Below, in pieces: positions 1 to 6,147 of a stretch of 8,235 nucleotides of DNA. Source of the DNA: Oscillospiraceae bacterium (GTDB lineage Bacteria; Bacillota; Clostridia; Oscillospirales; Acutalibacteraceae); assembly GCA_902797915.1 (NCBI GenBank), contig CADBUK010000013.1, forward strand, positions 1 to 8,235, given 5' to 3'. The notes beneath the pieces were generated by a model, which was not told where the DNA came from, ran no database searches, and saw only the letters and a list, made by a program, of their open reading frames with translations. Numbering within the stretch: the stretch's first letter is position 1; each line of letters starts with the position of its first letter. A program made the translations under genes and the position numbers.

Positions 1-550
1 ACGCCTGACCGATATTGGTATCGATACCACGATCGTTTGCACCGATAACGCTTACATACTGCTCACGGCAGGCTGCAACGCAACGGCGGCAAAGGATACA
101 TTTGTTGTTATCTCTTACAAGGTGCGGTGTGCTGAGGTCAAGCTCATACTGGGGCTTATCGCCGCCGAAGGTTGTCTGGTCAACCCCGTAGTCACGGCAG
201 AGCTTCTGCAGCTCACAGTTTGTTGAGCGCTTGCAGGAAAGGCAGCTCTTGTCATGAACGGAAAGGATTAACTCTAAAGTAGTCTTTCTTGCCTTCTGAA
301 TTTTCTCGGTGTTGGTAAGAACCTCCATACCCTCTGAAACGGGGTAAACGCAGGCGGTAACCATACGGAAGCCTCTGCCCTCGTTAGCCTCAACAACGCA
401 GATACGGCATGCGCCGATTTCGTTCTTTTCCTTCATAAAGCAAAGCGTGGGAATTTCAATACCCGTTAAGCGAGCAGCGTCAAGAATAGTTGAGCCTGCC
501 GGAACACTTACCGCAATGCCGTTAATTTTTAAATTAACCATTTTATCCAT
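1..550 (-). CDS. hydA: NADH/ferredoxin-linked [FeFe] hydrogenase, catalytic subunit HydA (N-terminal part, runs off the window)
   Basis: This is the 5' end of the catalytic subunit of a trimeric cytoplasmic [FeFe] hydrogenase; 183 codons are present and the H-cluster domain lies outside the window. Residues 1-80 form a NuoG-like [2Fe-2S] ferredoxin domain with ligands C37, C48, C51 and C67. Then comes the His-ligated [4Fe-4S] motif H99-x3-C103-x2-C106-x5-C112, and the first half of a 2x[4Fe-4S] ferredoxin, C151-x2-C154-x2-C157-x3-C161. This order of clusters is typical of HydA from group A3 bifurcating enzymes. The start at 550 has an AAGGAG site 8-10 nt upstream; an in-frame ATG three codons later is less well placed. 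It follows hydB by 20 nt and is the last gene of the operon seen here. A NuoG or formate-dehydrogenase-like subunit could share this N-terminus, but the hydB/hydC context argues for HydA. Confidence 0.93.
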   Translation of the reverse strand, partial: MDKMVNLKINGIAVSVPAGSTILDAARLTGIEIPTLCFMKEKNEIGACRICVVEANEGRGFRMVTACVYPVSEGMEVLTNTEKIQKARKTTLELILSVHDKSCLSCKRSTNCELQKLCRDYGVDQTTFGGDKPQYELDLSTPHLVRDNNKCILCRRCVAACREQYVSVIGANDRGIDTNIGQA

Positions 551-570
551 TGTAATAGCTCTCCTTTCTC

Positions 571-2388
571 TTATCGCTTGCTTATTGCTTTAAACTTACA
601 ATTTGCCATACAAGCGCCACACTTAACGCACTTGTCGGGAATAATCTCGTATGCGGGAAGCTTGTGGCCGGGTGCGGTGTAATCGGTTTTAACGATTGTT
701 TCTGCAGGGCAGTTTCTTGCGCACTTGCCGCAGCCGATACATACGTTCTTGTCAATAACATAGGTAAGAAGGTCTTTACATACGCCTGCGGGGCACTTCT
801 TATCCTTAACGTGAGCCTCGTACTCGTGACGGAAGAATTTAAGAGTTGCAAGAACGGGGTTAGGCGCCGTCTGGCCAAGACCGCAGGCAGAGTTTGTCTT
901 AATGTAGTAGCAAAGCTCCTCAAGCCTGTCAAGGTCTTCCATTGTGCCGTTACCGCTTGTAATCTTTTCAAGCATTTCAAGCAGTCTCTTTGTACCTACG
1001 CGGCAGGGTGTGCACTTACCGCAGCTTTCGTCAACAGTGAATTCGAGGAAGAATTTTGCAATATCAACCATACAGTCGGTTTCATCCATAACGATAAGAC
1101 CGCCAGAGCCCATCATACAACCCATTGCAAGCAGGTTGTCGTAGTCAATCTCGGTGTCAATAAGCGAAGCGGGAATACATCCGCCGGAGGGACCGCCTGT
1201 CTGAGCAGCCTTAAACTCCTTGCCGTTCGGGATACCGCCGCCGATATCGTAAATGATTTCGCGCAGGGTTGTGCCCATCGGTACTTCAACAAGACCCGTG
1301 TGTTTAATCTTACCGCCGAGCGCGAATACCTTTGTACCCTTTGATTTTTCGGTACCCATAGACGCAAACCAGTCTGCGCCCTTGAGAAGAATCTGGGGAA
1401 TGTTGGCAAAGGTTTCAACGTTGTTTTCAACGGTCGGCTTGCCGAATAAGCCCTTAACAGCCGGGAACGGAGGTCTCGGACGGGGCTCGCCGCGGTTACC
1501 TTCAATAGAGGTCATAAGCGCGGTTTCCTCGCCGCAAACGAATGCGCCTGCGCCAAGGCGGATTTCAAGGTCAAAGTCAAAGCCCGAACCGAAAATGTCA
1601 GTGCCGAGCAGACCGTATTCTCTTGCCTGATTAATAGCAATCTGAAGTCTTGCAACGGCAATCGGGTATTCTGCACGAACGTAAACGAAGCCCTTTGTTG
1701 CGCCTACCGCGTAACCGCAGATAGCCATAGCTTCGATAATGCAGTGCGGGTCGCCCTCAAGAACGGAGCGGTCCATAAATGCGCCCGGGTCGCCCTCGTC
1801 AGCGTTGCAGACAACGTATTTCTGGTCCGCCTGATTAGGTGCGCAAAGGCTCCATTTAATACCTGTCGGGAATCCGCCGCCGCCGCGGCCTCTTAAACCG
1901 GACTTCTTAACCTCTTCAATAACCTGTTCGGGCGTCATCTCAGTAAGCACTTTACCGAGAGCGGCATAACCGTCAACTGCGATGTATTCATCAATGTTTT
2001 CAGGGTCAATAACGCCGCAGTTTCTCAGCGCAACACGGTGCTGAGTTCTGTAGAAATCAGTGTCGCTGAGCGAAACGTTGTGGTCTTCCTCCAACGGTGC
2101 GGTAGTCTCGTCATAAACAAGGCGCTCAACCACACGGCCTTTAAGAAGATGCTCTTCAACGATTTCAGCAACATCCTCGGGCTTTACCTGGCTGTAGAAT
2201 GTTCCCTCAGGATAGATGATAACAACCGGACCGAGCGCGCATAAGCCGAAGCAACCCGTCTGAACCAGTTTGATTTCTCCCTCCAGGCCGTTAGCTTTGA
2301 TGGCTTTTGTAAATTCGGCCTGAATCTGTTTGCTGCCTGAGGAGGTACAACCGGTACCGCCACAGATAAGAACTTGTGAACGAATCAT
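571..2388 (-). CDS. hydB: [FeFe] hydrogenase NADH-binding flavoprotein subunit HydB
   Basis: HydB carries FMN and the NAD(H) site and is thought to be where electrons from NADH and ferredoxin are joined or split in the cytoplasmic HydABC complex. The 605 residues match the family length. Residues 1-90 are a thioredoxin-like [2Fe-2S] domain (C9, C14, C46, C50). Residues 130-440 are NuoF-like, with the glycine-rich FMN/NAD loop GRGGGGFPTG (167-176), NADEGDPGAFMDR (195-207) and GAGAFVCGEETAL (279-291). An N3-type [4Fe-4S] site follows (C456, C459, C462, C502). The C-terminus is a 2x[4Fe-4S] ferredoxin (C550/C553/C556/C560 and C587/C590/C593/C597). H521, C532 and C537 lie between these and could form the extra metal site described for this subunit type; that assignment is from memory. 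The ATG is preceded by GGAGG at a good distance. The gene lies 13 nt after the thioredoxin-like gene and 20 nt before hydA. The fused ferredoxin tail distinguishes it from plain NuoF. Confidence 0.96.
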   Translation of the reverse strand: MIRSQVLICGGTGCTSSGSKQIQAEFTKAIKANGLEGEIKLVQTGCFGLCALGPVVIIYPEGTFYSQVKPEDVAEIVEEHLLKGRVVERLVYDETTAPLEEDHNVSLSDTDFYRTQHRVALRNCGVIDPENIDEYIAVDGYAALGKVLTEMTPEQVIEEVKKSGLRGRGGGGFPTGIKWSLCAPNQADQKYVVCNADEGDPGAFMDRSVLEGDPHCIIEAMAICGYAVGATKGFVYVRAEYPIAVARLQIAINQAREYGLLGTDIFGSGFDFDLEIRLGAGAFVCGEETALMTSIEGNRGEPRPRPPFPAVKGLFGKPTVENNVETFANIPQILLKGADWFASMGTEKSKGTKVFALGGKIKHTGLVEVPMGTTLREIIYDIGGGIPNGKEFKAAQTGGPSGGCIPASLIDTEIDYDNLLAMGCMMGSGGLIVMDETDCMVDIAKFFLEFTVDESCGKCTPCRVGTKRLLEMLEKITSGNGTMEDLDRLEELCYYIKTNSACGLGQTAPNPVLATLKFFRHEYEAHVKDKKCPAGVCKDLLTYVIDKNVCIGCGKCARNCPAETIVKTDYTAPGHKLPAYEIIPDKCVKCGACMANCKFKAISKR

Positions 2389-2401
2389 AAATTACCTCCG
2401 A

Positions 2402-2773
2402 TTATAACTCACCCTCGTCGAGTGTGTATTTATAAATTACTTTTCCGCCTTGCAGGTGGCTTTCGGCAACCTCTCTTGCCTTTTCGGCTGTCATCTTAAC
2501 ATAGGTAACCTTTTCCTTGCCGGGCTCAAAAACCTCAACAACAGGCTCAAACTGGCAAATGCCTATGCAACCTGTCTGGGAAACGGTAACTCTGTTGTTA
2601 AGGCCAAGCTCGTTAACGCTTTCAACAAGAGCGTTAAGAACGGGGCGTGCGCCGGCTGCAATACCGCAGGTGGCCATACCCACAACAACTCTGATGTCGT
2701 TGCTGCCTTCACGCAGAATAACCTTGTCCTGCATCTTCTCTTTGATGGCCTGAAGTTCTGCTAATGATTTCAT
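2402..2773 (-). CDS. Small thioredoxin-like [2Fe-2S] ferredoxin-family protein of hydrogenase operons
   Basis: A 123-residue protein with the thioredoxin-like ferredoxin fold, related to the N-terminal domain of HydB. The core runs from about residue 28 (IRVVVGMATC) to C69-x3-C73 and the GGKV motif near the end. HydB has C-x4-C in the first cysteine pair; this protein keeps only the second (C36), so three of the four usual [2Fe-2S] ligands are visible. It may bind no cluster, or one with another ligand. Such proteins sit next to hydB in many clostridial loci, and their role is not settled; an assembly or accessory function is a guess. The ATG at 2773 has AGGAAGGA 9 nt upstream. A longer reading would begin at a TTG at 2809 with no ribosome site and a non-conserved extension, so the shorter start is chosen. 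Confidence 0.85.
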   Translation of the reverse strand: MKSLAELQAIKEKMQDKVILREGSNDIRVVVGMATCGIAAGARPVLNALVESVNELGLNNRVTVSQTGCIGICQFEPVVEVFEPGKEKVTYVKMTAEKAREVAESHLQGGKVIYKYTLDEGEL

Positions 2774-2782
2774 ACTGTATTT

Positions 2783-2790
2783 TCCTTCCT
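2783..2790 (-). promoter_or_regulatory. Ribosome binding site that fixes the start of the thioredoxin-like gene
   Basis: On the minus strand this reads AGGAAGGA, 9 nt before the ATG at 2773. The upstream in-frame TTG at 2809 has no comparable site, so this decides between the two starts. Confidence 0.7.
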
Positions 2791-2801
2791 CTGTTATTTC
2801 C

Positions 2802-2816
2802 TTGAGCAATGCTCAA
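2802..2816. repeat. Perfect short inverted repeat (hairpin) between the GHKL ATPase and thioredoxin-like genes
   Basis: TTGAGC-AAT-GCTCAA is a perfect 6-bp inverted repeat with a 3-nt loop. It sits in the longest gap inside the operon (2774-2820). On the transcribed minus strand it is not followed by a U-run, so it is not a normal intrinsic terminator. It could be an mRNA processing or stabilising hairpin, or a protein site separating the signalling genes from the hydBA end of the operon. Confidence 0.45.
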
Positions 2817-2820
2817 AAAT

Positions 2821-3375
2821 TTATTTATTTATTTCCAAATACTGTTCTTTCAAGTATTCTTCCATCCATTTAATAACGTCGTACGTGTTAAGCGGAACGC
2901 CCTCCAGCACGGCTCTTATCTCTCTCGTGTCCAGCGCGGCGCTTTTGCCGTTTTTGGTGTGGCAGAAATAAAAGTCTGTGTCGGGATGTCCCTGAATTAA
3001 AGTCAGCAGGCTTGAAACAACGTTGCCAAGCGGGGTAAAGTCAATATGGTCTGTGTGAAAAGTCGCCTTAACCTCTGTGCCGTGGGCTTCGGGGTCAGCC
3101 TCAGCCGTTTTTGACTTTATTTCAAACTCGCCGCCTGTTTGTTCAGCCGCCATTTTCAGCAGCGGAACGCCAAGCCCCACGCTTCTCGTAGTGCGGGTTG
3201 TGAAAAACGGGTTCGTAACCGCCTCCACCTGCTCCTCGTTCATTCCGCAGCCGTTGTCGCGGATTATCAGCGTCAGCAAGCTGCCGTCCTCCGTAATCAG
3301 AATTTCGGTCAGCGCCGCGCCTGCCTTTACTGAATTTTCGGCAACATCCAGAATGTTCAGTGATAATTCCTTCAT
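2821..3375 (-). CDS. GHKL-type ATP-binding protein (histidine-kinase-like ATPase domain), stand-alone
   Basis: A 184-residue soluble protein with a complete histidine-kinase-like ATPase domain: N box with E13-N14 (preceded by NILDVA), G1 box D40-N-G-C-G44, the FFTTR stretch at 57-61, G2 box G67-L-G69 and a G3-like HGT at 98-100. There is no HisKA phosphoacceptor helix, sensor domain or membrane segment, so it is not an ordinary two-component kinase. Residues 110-184 form an alpha/beta tail with no motif I recognise. The start overlaps the stop of the PHP gene in ATGA, indicating translational coupling. It lies in the signalling block between hydC and hydB. Such proteins usually act as protein kinases, anti-sigma-like switches or ATP-driven clamps; the target here is unknown. 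Confidence 0.88.
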   Translation of the reverse strand: MKELSLNILDVAENSVKAGAALTEILITEDGSLLTLIIRDNGCGMNEEQVEAVTNPFFTTRTTRSVGLGVPLLKMAAEQTGGEFEIKSKTAEADPEAHGTEVKATFHTDHIDFTPLGNVVSSLLTLIQGHPDTDFYFCHTKNGKSAALDTREIRAVLEGVPLNTYDVIKWMEEYLKEQYLEINK

Positions 3376-4106
3376 AATGCCCTCAATTTATTAAATAGGT
3401 TACTGCGGACGAGCTCGCTGTTGTTCTGCCCGTCCTCCAGCTCAAAGAAGTTTTCCTTGTCGCGCATATCCGTCAGTCTGTGCGCGTCAGAGCTTACAAC
3501 AATCGTTTTGCCCTGTAAAATCGGATACTTTTCTCTGAATTCTTCAATCCTGTTTTTATCGTTCAGCTCCGCCAAACTGAAATAAGGCGTTTCGGGAAAG
3601 GTGCCCAAAACGGAAATTACCCCGTTAGCCTGTCGGTCAATATGCGCGGGGTATGCAATTCCGCCGTAACGCTCAACAAGCTTCGGAACCCCCTCCAGCG
3701 ATATGTCGGTACCGTTGGGCAAAAAGTAATCATCGCTGCCGATAACCTCATCCTCGCCGTTTAAAATCAGCTGTTCGCCGAAAATATCCGTGCGGTTTGG
3801 TATCAGCATTCGGTGCTGCTGTAAATCGCTGTCAAAATCCATAGCCGCCTCAAGCTTTTCAAACAGGCAAACGACGTGAATATCCTCCGACGTGGTTAAC
3901 TCCGTCCCCGCAACGGGAACAATTCCGTACCGTTTTGCCGCCGTAAAAAAGGCGGGGCAGTTTTTGCAGGAATTATGGTCGGTCAGCGCCACAATGTCAA
4001 GCCCGTTCAGCATTGCCATTCCCGCAATGTTGTTCGGCGTGCTGTCGTCATCGCCGCAGGGCGAAAGACAGGAATGAAGGTGCAAATCGTAATAATACTT
4101 TTTCAT
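3372..4106 (-). CDS. PHP-domain predicted metal-dependent phosphoesterase
   Basis: A 244-residue protein of the polymerase-and-histidinol-phosphatase (PHP) superfamily, single domain and cytoplasmic. The metal ligands are all visible: H9-x-H11 (DLHLHS), D43-H44 (TDHN), E69 (GTEL), H77 (EDIHVV), H155 (AYPAHIDR) and D207-x-H209 (SSDAHR). It should therefore be an active hydrolase of the trinuclear type. Known relatives cleave histidinol phosphate, 3',5'-nucleotides or RNA 5' ends; the substrate here cannot be read from sequence. The ATG shares one base with the upstream stop (TAATG) and lacks a clear ribosome site, and the downstream end overlaps the GHKL ATPase gene in ATGA. Position between a DRTGG gene and a GHKL ATPase makes removal of a phosphate or cleavage of a nucleotide signal in a relay a plausible but untested role. 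Confidence 0.9.
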   Translation of the reverse strand: MKKYYYDLHLHSCLSPCGDDDSTPNNIAGMAMLNGLDIVALTDHNSCKNCPAFFTAAKRYGIVPVAGTELTTSEDIHVVCLFEKLEAAMDFDSDLQQHRMLIPNRTDIFGEQLILNGEDEVIGSDDYFLPNGTDISLEGVPKLVERYGGIAYPAHIDRQANGVISVLGTFPETPYFSLAELNDKNRIEEFREKYPILQGKTIVVSSDAHRLTDMRDKENFFELEDGQNNSELVRSNLFNKLRAL

Positions 4107-4441
4107 TATGCAATACCGTGAAGCTGCAGCGCAGTTTCGTAAGCGGGCAGGGGGGACGTTAAAACGTTTACGCCCTTTTGCTCCGCCGTGGCAAGCACGG
4201 TTTCGTCAAGGGTTACGCCCTCCGCCAGAATAACGCATGCAACGTCTGCAAGCGAAGCAACGGCAATAACGTTTATGTTGGACATTATTGTAATCCACGC
4301 GTTGTCCGCCTCGGCTCTGCCCATAACCCAGCTTAACAGGTCGCCTATGTAAACGCCGTTGATTTCTCTCTCGGGCTCAGGCAGGCAGATTTCCTGCAGA
4401 TTGAGGGAGGCGCATAATTCTTTAACCGTCATTTTCGGCAT
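4106..4441 (-). CDS. DRTGG-domain protein (second copy in the operon)
   Basis: A 111-residue single-domain protein resembling the DRTGG domain found in the N-terminal part of some phosphotransacetylases and in HPr-kinase-related proteins. The family pattern is seen from GVYIGDLLSWVM (29-40) through NAWITI (47-52), NVIAVASLADVACVILAEG (57-75) and the AEQKGVNVLTS stretch (86-96), although the literal DRTGG signature is absent. DRTGG domains are regarded as regulatory, perhaps ligand-binding; no catalytic residues are evident. The gene overlaps the end of the HydS-like gene by 20 nt. AGGAGG at 4445-4450 lies only 3 nt before the ATG at 4441 and 12 nt before an alternative ATG at 4432, so the exact start is open (difference three codons). 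It is paralogous to the protein encoded at 6144-6497, with which it brackets the HydS-like and RsbW-like genes. Confidence 0.85.
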   Translation of the reverse strand: MPKMTVKELCASLNLQEICLPEPEREINGVYIGDLLSWVMGRAEADNAWITIMSNINVIAVASLADVACVILAEGVTLDETVLATAEQKGVNVLTSPLPAYETALQLHGIA

Positions 4442-5690
4442 CAGCCTCCTTTGATAGCATAAAAGGACAAACGGTTTTATCTGTCTTGCCCCTTACGATG
4501 TCCTCGGCAAACGCGCGGCAGCTTGGCGCTCCGCATGCGCCGCAGTCAATTCCTGGGAAGGTTTCCCTCAGCGACTGAATGTCGGACATCATACGCATTG
4601 ATTCCGCAATATTGTCGCTCAGCCTTGTAATCGGCGCGTATTCGGGCAGGTCGTTGAAAAGATAACCCGCGGGAATATAATGCGAATTGCCGTCAATTGT
4701 GTTGCAGGACACGGGAAGCCCGTGGCGCAGCGAGCGCAGCCTTGCTTTTGCAATAAACGGGTTTTGCATTGTCATAACGCCGCCGACGCAGCCGCCGGGG
4801 CAGGCGTTAAGCTCGATAAACTCAAGGTGGGCAATATTGCCGTTTTCTACCTGGTCAAGAACGCGGATAACATTTTCAATACCGTCAGCCGCTAAATATT
4901 TTTCGTTGAAAATCGCGGTTGCCTCTCCGCCCGAGCTTGCCCAGCTCAAGCCGATAATGCCCGTTTCGCACAGCGTTTTAATGTCGCTGCCGTACTGCAT
5001 TTCGTTAATCAGCTTAAAGTAAATGTCGCTGATGGAAACAACCTCGTCAACCTTGCTTTTGTAATCGGCAAAGCCGTTTTTAACATAACTAACCTTTGCG
5101 GGACAGGGGGAAATAAAGCAAACGCCGATTTCCTCCTCCTTTAATTCAGGGTGCTTTTCCTTTGCCCGCTGCCTTGCCAGCATTGCCGCAACCTCCATCG
5201 GCGGCAGCATGTGCAGAATGTTGTTGCTCAGCGACGGAAAACGCAGGCTGATAAGCCTTACGATAACGGGGCAGGCGGAGCTGATAATCGGCTTAACAAC
5301 TCCTTCGGTTTTAAGGTAAAGCCTTGTGTAAGCCGAAACAAGCTCGGCAGCCTTTGAAACCTCAAACACGTCGTCAAACCCGATTTTAAGTAAGCCGTCC
5401 AGCACATAGTTAATGTCGTCCAAATTGTCAAACTGACCGTAGAGCGTCGGCGCCGGAAGGGCAATTTTGTATTTGAAGCGGTCCATAGCGTCCAGCTTCG
5501 AGGAAACGGCCTTTTTTGCCTGGTGCGGACAGTTGCGTATGCACTCGCCGCAGTCAATGCAGCGCTTGTCGTTAATAACCGCGTGGCCGTCTTTAATACG
5601 GATTGCCTCAGTCGGACAGTGCTTCAGGCAGGTTGTACAGCCTGTACACTTTGAAGGCTCTAACAGTACAGAGTGCTGATAGGTGTTCAT
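4422..5690 (-). CDS. hydS: HydS-like putative sensory [FeFe] hydrogenase with ferredoxin and C-terminal 4Fe-4S domains
   Basis: A 422-residue [FeFe]-hydrogenase-related protein, likely a cytoplasmic H2/redox sensor rather than a bulk catalyst. Residues 10-60 are a 2x[4Fe-4S] ferredoxin (C15, C18, C21, C25; C44, C47, C50, C54). The H-cluster domain (about 72-330) keeps all four cluster cysteines: C140 in SSACP, C196 in SPCPAK, and C297/C301 in NACPGGC. K199 matches the conserved cluster lysine. At the proton-transfer cysteine position there is A139, and the two methionines near the cluster in catalytic enzymes are S194 and N295. These changes are typical of sensory group C/D enzymes. A C-terminal [4Fe-4S] motif follows (C383-x2-C386-x4-C391-x16-C408), and no PAS domain is present, which favours a group D-like assignment. 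The ATG at 5690 has only a weak upstream ribosome site. The gene lies inside the hydCBA operon, as HydS-type genes do in other anaerobes. Confidence 0.85.
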   Translation of the reverse strand: MNTYQHSVLLEPSKCTGCTTCLKHCPTEAIRIKDGHAVINDKRCIDCGECIRNCPHQAKKAVSSKLDAMDRFKYKIALPAPTLYGQFDNLDDINYVLDGLLKIGFDDVFEVSKAAELVSAYTRLYLKTEGVVKPIISSACPVIVRLISLRFPSLSNNILHMLPPMEVAAMLARQRAKEKHPELKEEEIGVCFISPCPAKVSYVKNGFADYKSKVDEVVSISDIYFKLINEMQYGSDIKTLCETGIIGLSWASSGGEATAIFNEKYLAADGIENVIRVLDQVENGNIAHLEFIELNACPGGCVGGVMTMQNPFIAKARLRSLRHGLPVSCNTIDGNSHYIPAGYLFNDLPEYAPITRLSDNIAESMRMMSDIQSLRETFPGIDCGACGAPSCRAFAEDIVRGKTDKTVCPFMLSKEADAENDG

Positions 5691-5721
5691 TAAATCACAT
5701 CTCTTAAAACGATATTAATTG

Positions 5722-6147
5722 CTATGCAATATTAATTCTCATCGTTACGGTAGTTCCTACGCCTACGGTGGAATCAATGTGCATTTCGTCGGTGTAGCGC
5801 TTCATATTAGGAAGTCCCATACCTGCGCCGAAGCCGAGCGAACGCGTGGTGTCGGAGGCGGTGGAGTACCCCTCCTGCATAGCCTGCTCAATATCCTTGA
5901 TACCCGGGCCCTTATCTGCGAGAATAATCTCAATATAGTCCTCGTACACCTTAACGTCGGCTGTGCCGCCGCGCGCGTGTATAACCATATTGATTTCCCC
6001 TTCGTACATCGCAATGCTTACGCGGCGGATGGTTTCAGGGGAAAGCCCTAATTGCCTTAAATTCTTTTTGATTTGTATAGATGCCTGACCTGCAACGGCA
6101 AAGTCGTCGCCGTCAATGTCAAAATGAAAAACTAACGGTTCGCTCAA
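5722..6147 (-). CDS. RsbW-like anti-sigma/serine-kinase-type GHKL ATPase
   Basis: A 141-residue protein of the anti-sigma regulatory factor (RsbW/SpoIIAB) branch of GHKL ATPases. The N box is in YEGEINMVIHA (48-58, E49/E51/N53), the G1 box is D78-K-G-P-G82, the G2 box is GFGAGMG (105-111) followed by L112 and N114, and the G3 box is GVGTT (129-133). No other domain is present. The family binds a sigma factor or phosphorylates a STAS-domain antagonist; neither partner is encoded in the window. The start is a TTG whose bases overlap the upstream TGA (TTGA). No other in-frame start lies before the conserved FHFDIDGDDF segment, so coupled initiation at TTG is the best choice. It lies 31 nt before the HydS-like gene, a pairing that suggests a sensor and its output protein, though that is inference. 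Confidence 0.87.
   Translation of the reverse strand: MSEPLVFHFDIDGDDFAVAGQASIQIKKNLRQLGLSPETIRRVSIAMYEGEINMVIHARGGTADVKVYEDYIEIILADKGPGIKDIEQAMQEGYSTASDTTRSLGFGAGMGLPNMKRYTDEMHIDSTVGVGTTVTMRINIA

Noticed and set aside
664..1344. Open frame of 226 codons on the plus strand opposite hydB
   Set aside because: Its product is a cysteine- and alanine-rich mirror of the hydB ferredoxin-type codons with no family pattern; hydB is certain on the other strand.
2774..2809. N-terminal extension of the thioredoxin-like protein from a TTG at 2809
   Set aside because: There is no ribosome site before the TTG, the extension overlaps the hairpin and the AGGAAGGA site, and the ATG at 2773 is well placed.
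5258..5557. 99-codon minus-strand frame inside the HydS-like gene
   Set aside because: Out-of-frame, arginine- and serine-rich shadow of a gene with well-conserved cluster motifs.
4422..5690. Reading the HydS-like gene as a second catalytic hydrogenase
   Set aside because: The proton-transfer cysteine is Ala139 and other cluster-pocket residues are changed, which fits sensory-type enzymes better.
5712..5737. Direct repeat ATATTAATT (5712-5720 and 5729-5737) with a 5-bp ATTGC/GCAAT stem before hydS
   Set aside because: The second copy is coding sequence for the end of the RsbW-like protein, the stem is short, and AT-rich repeats of this size are expected by chance.
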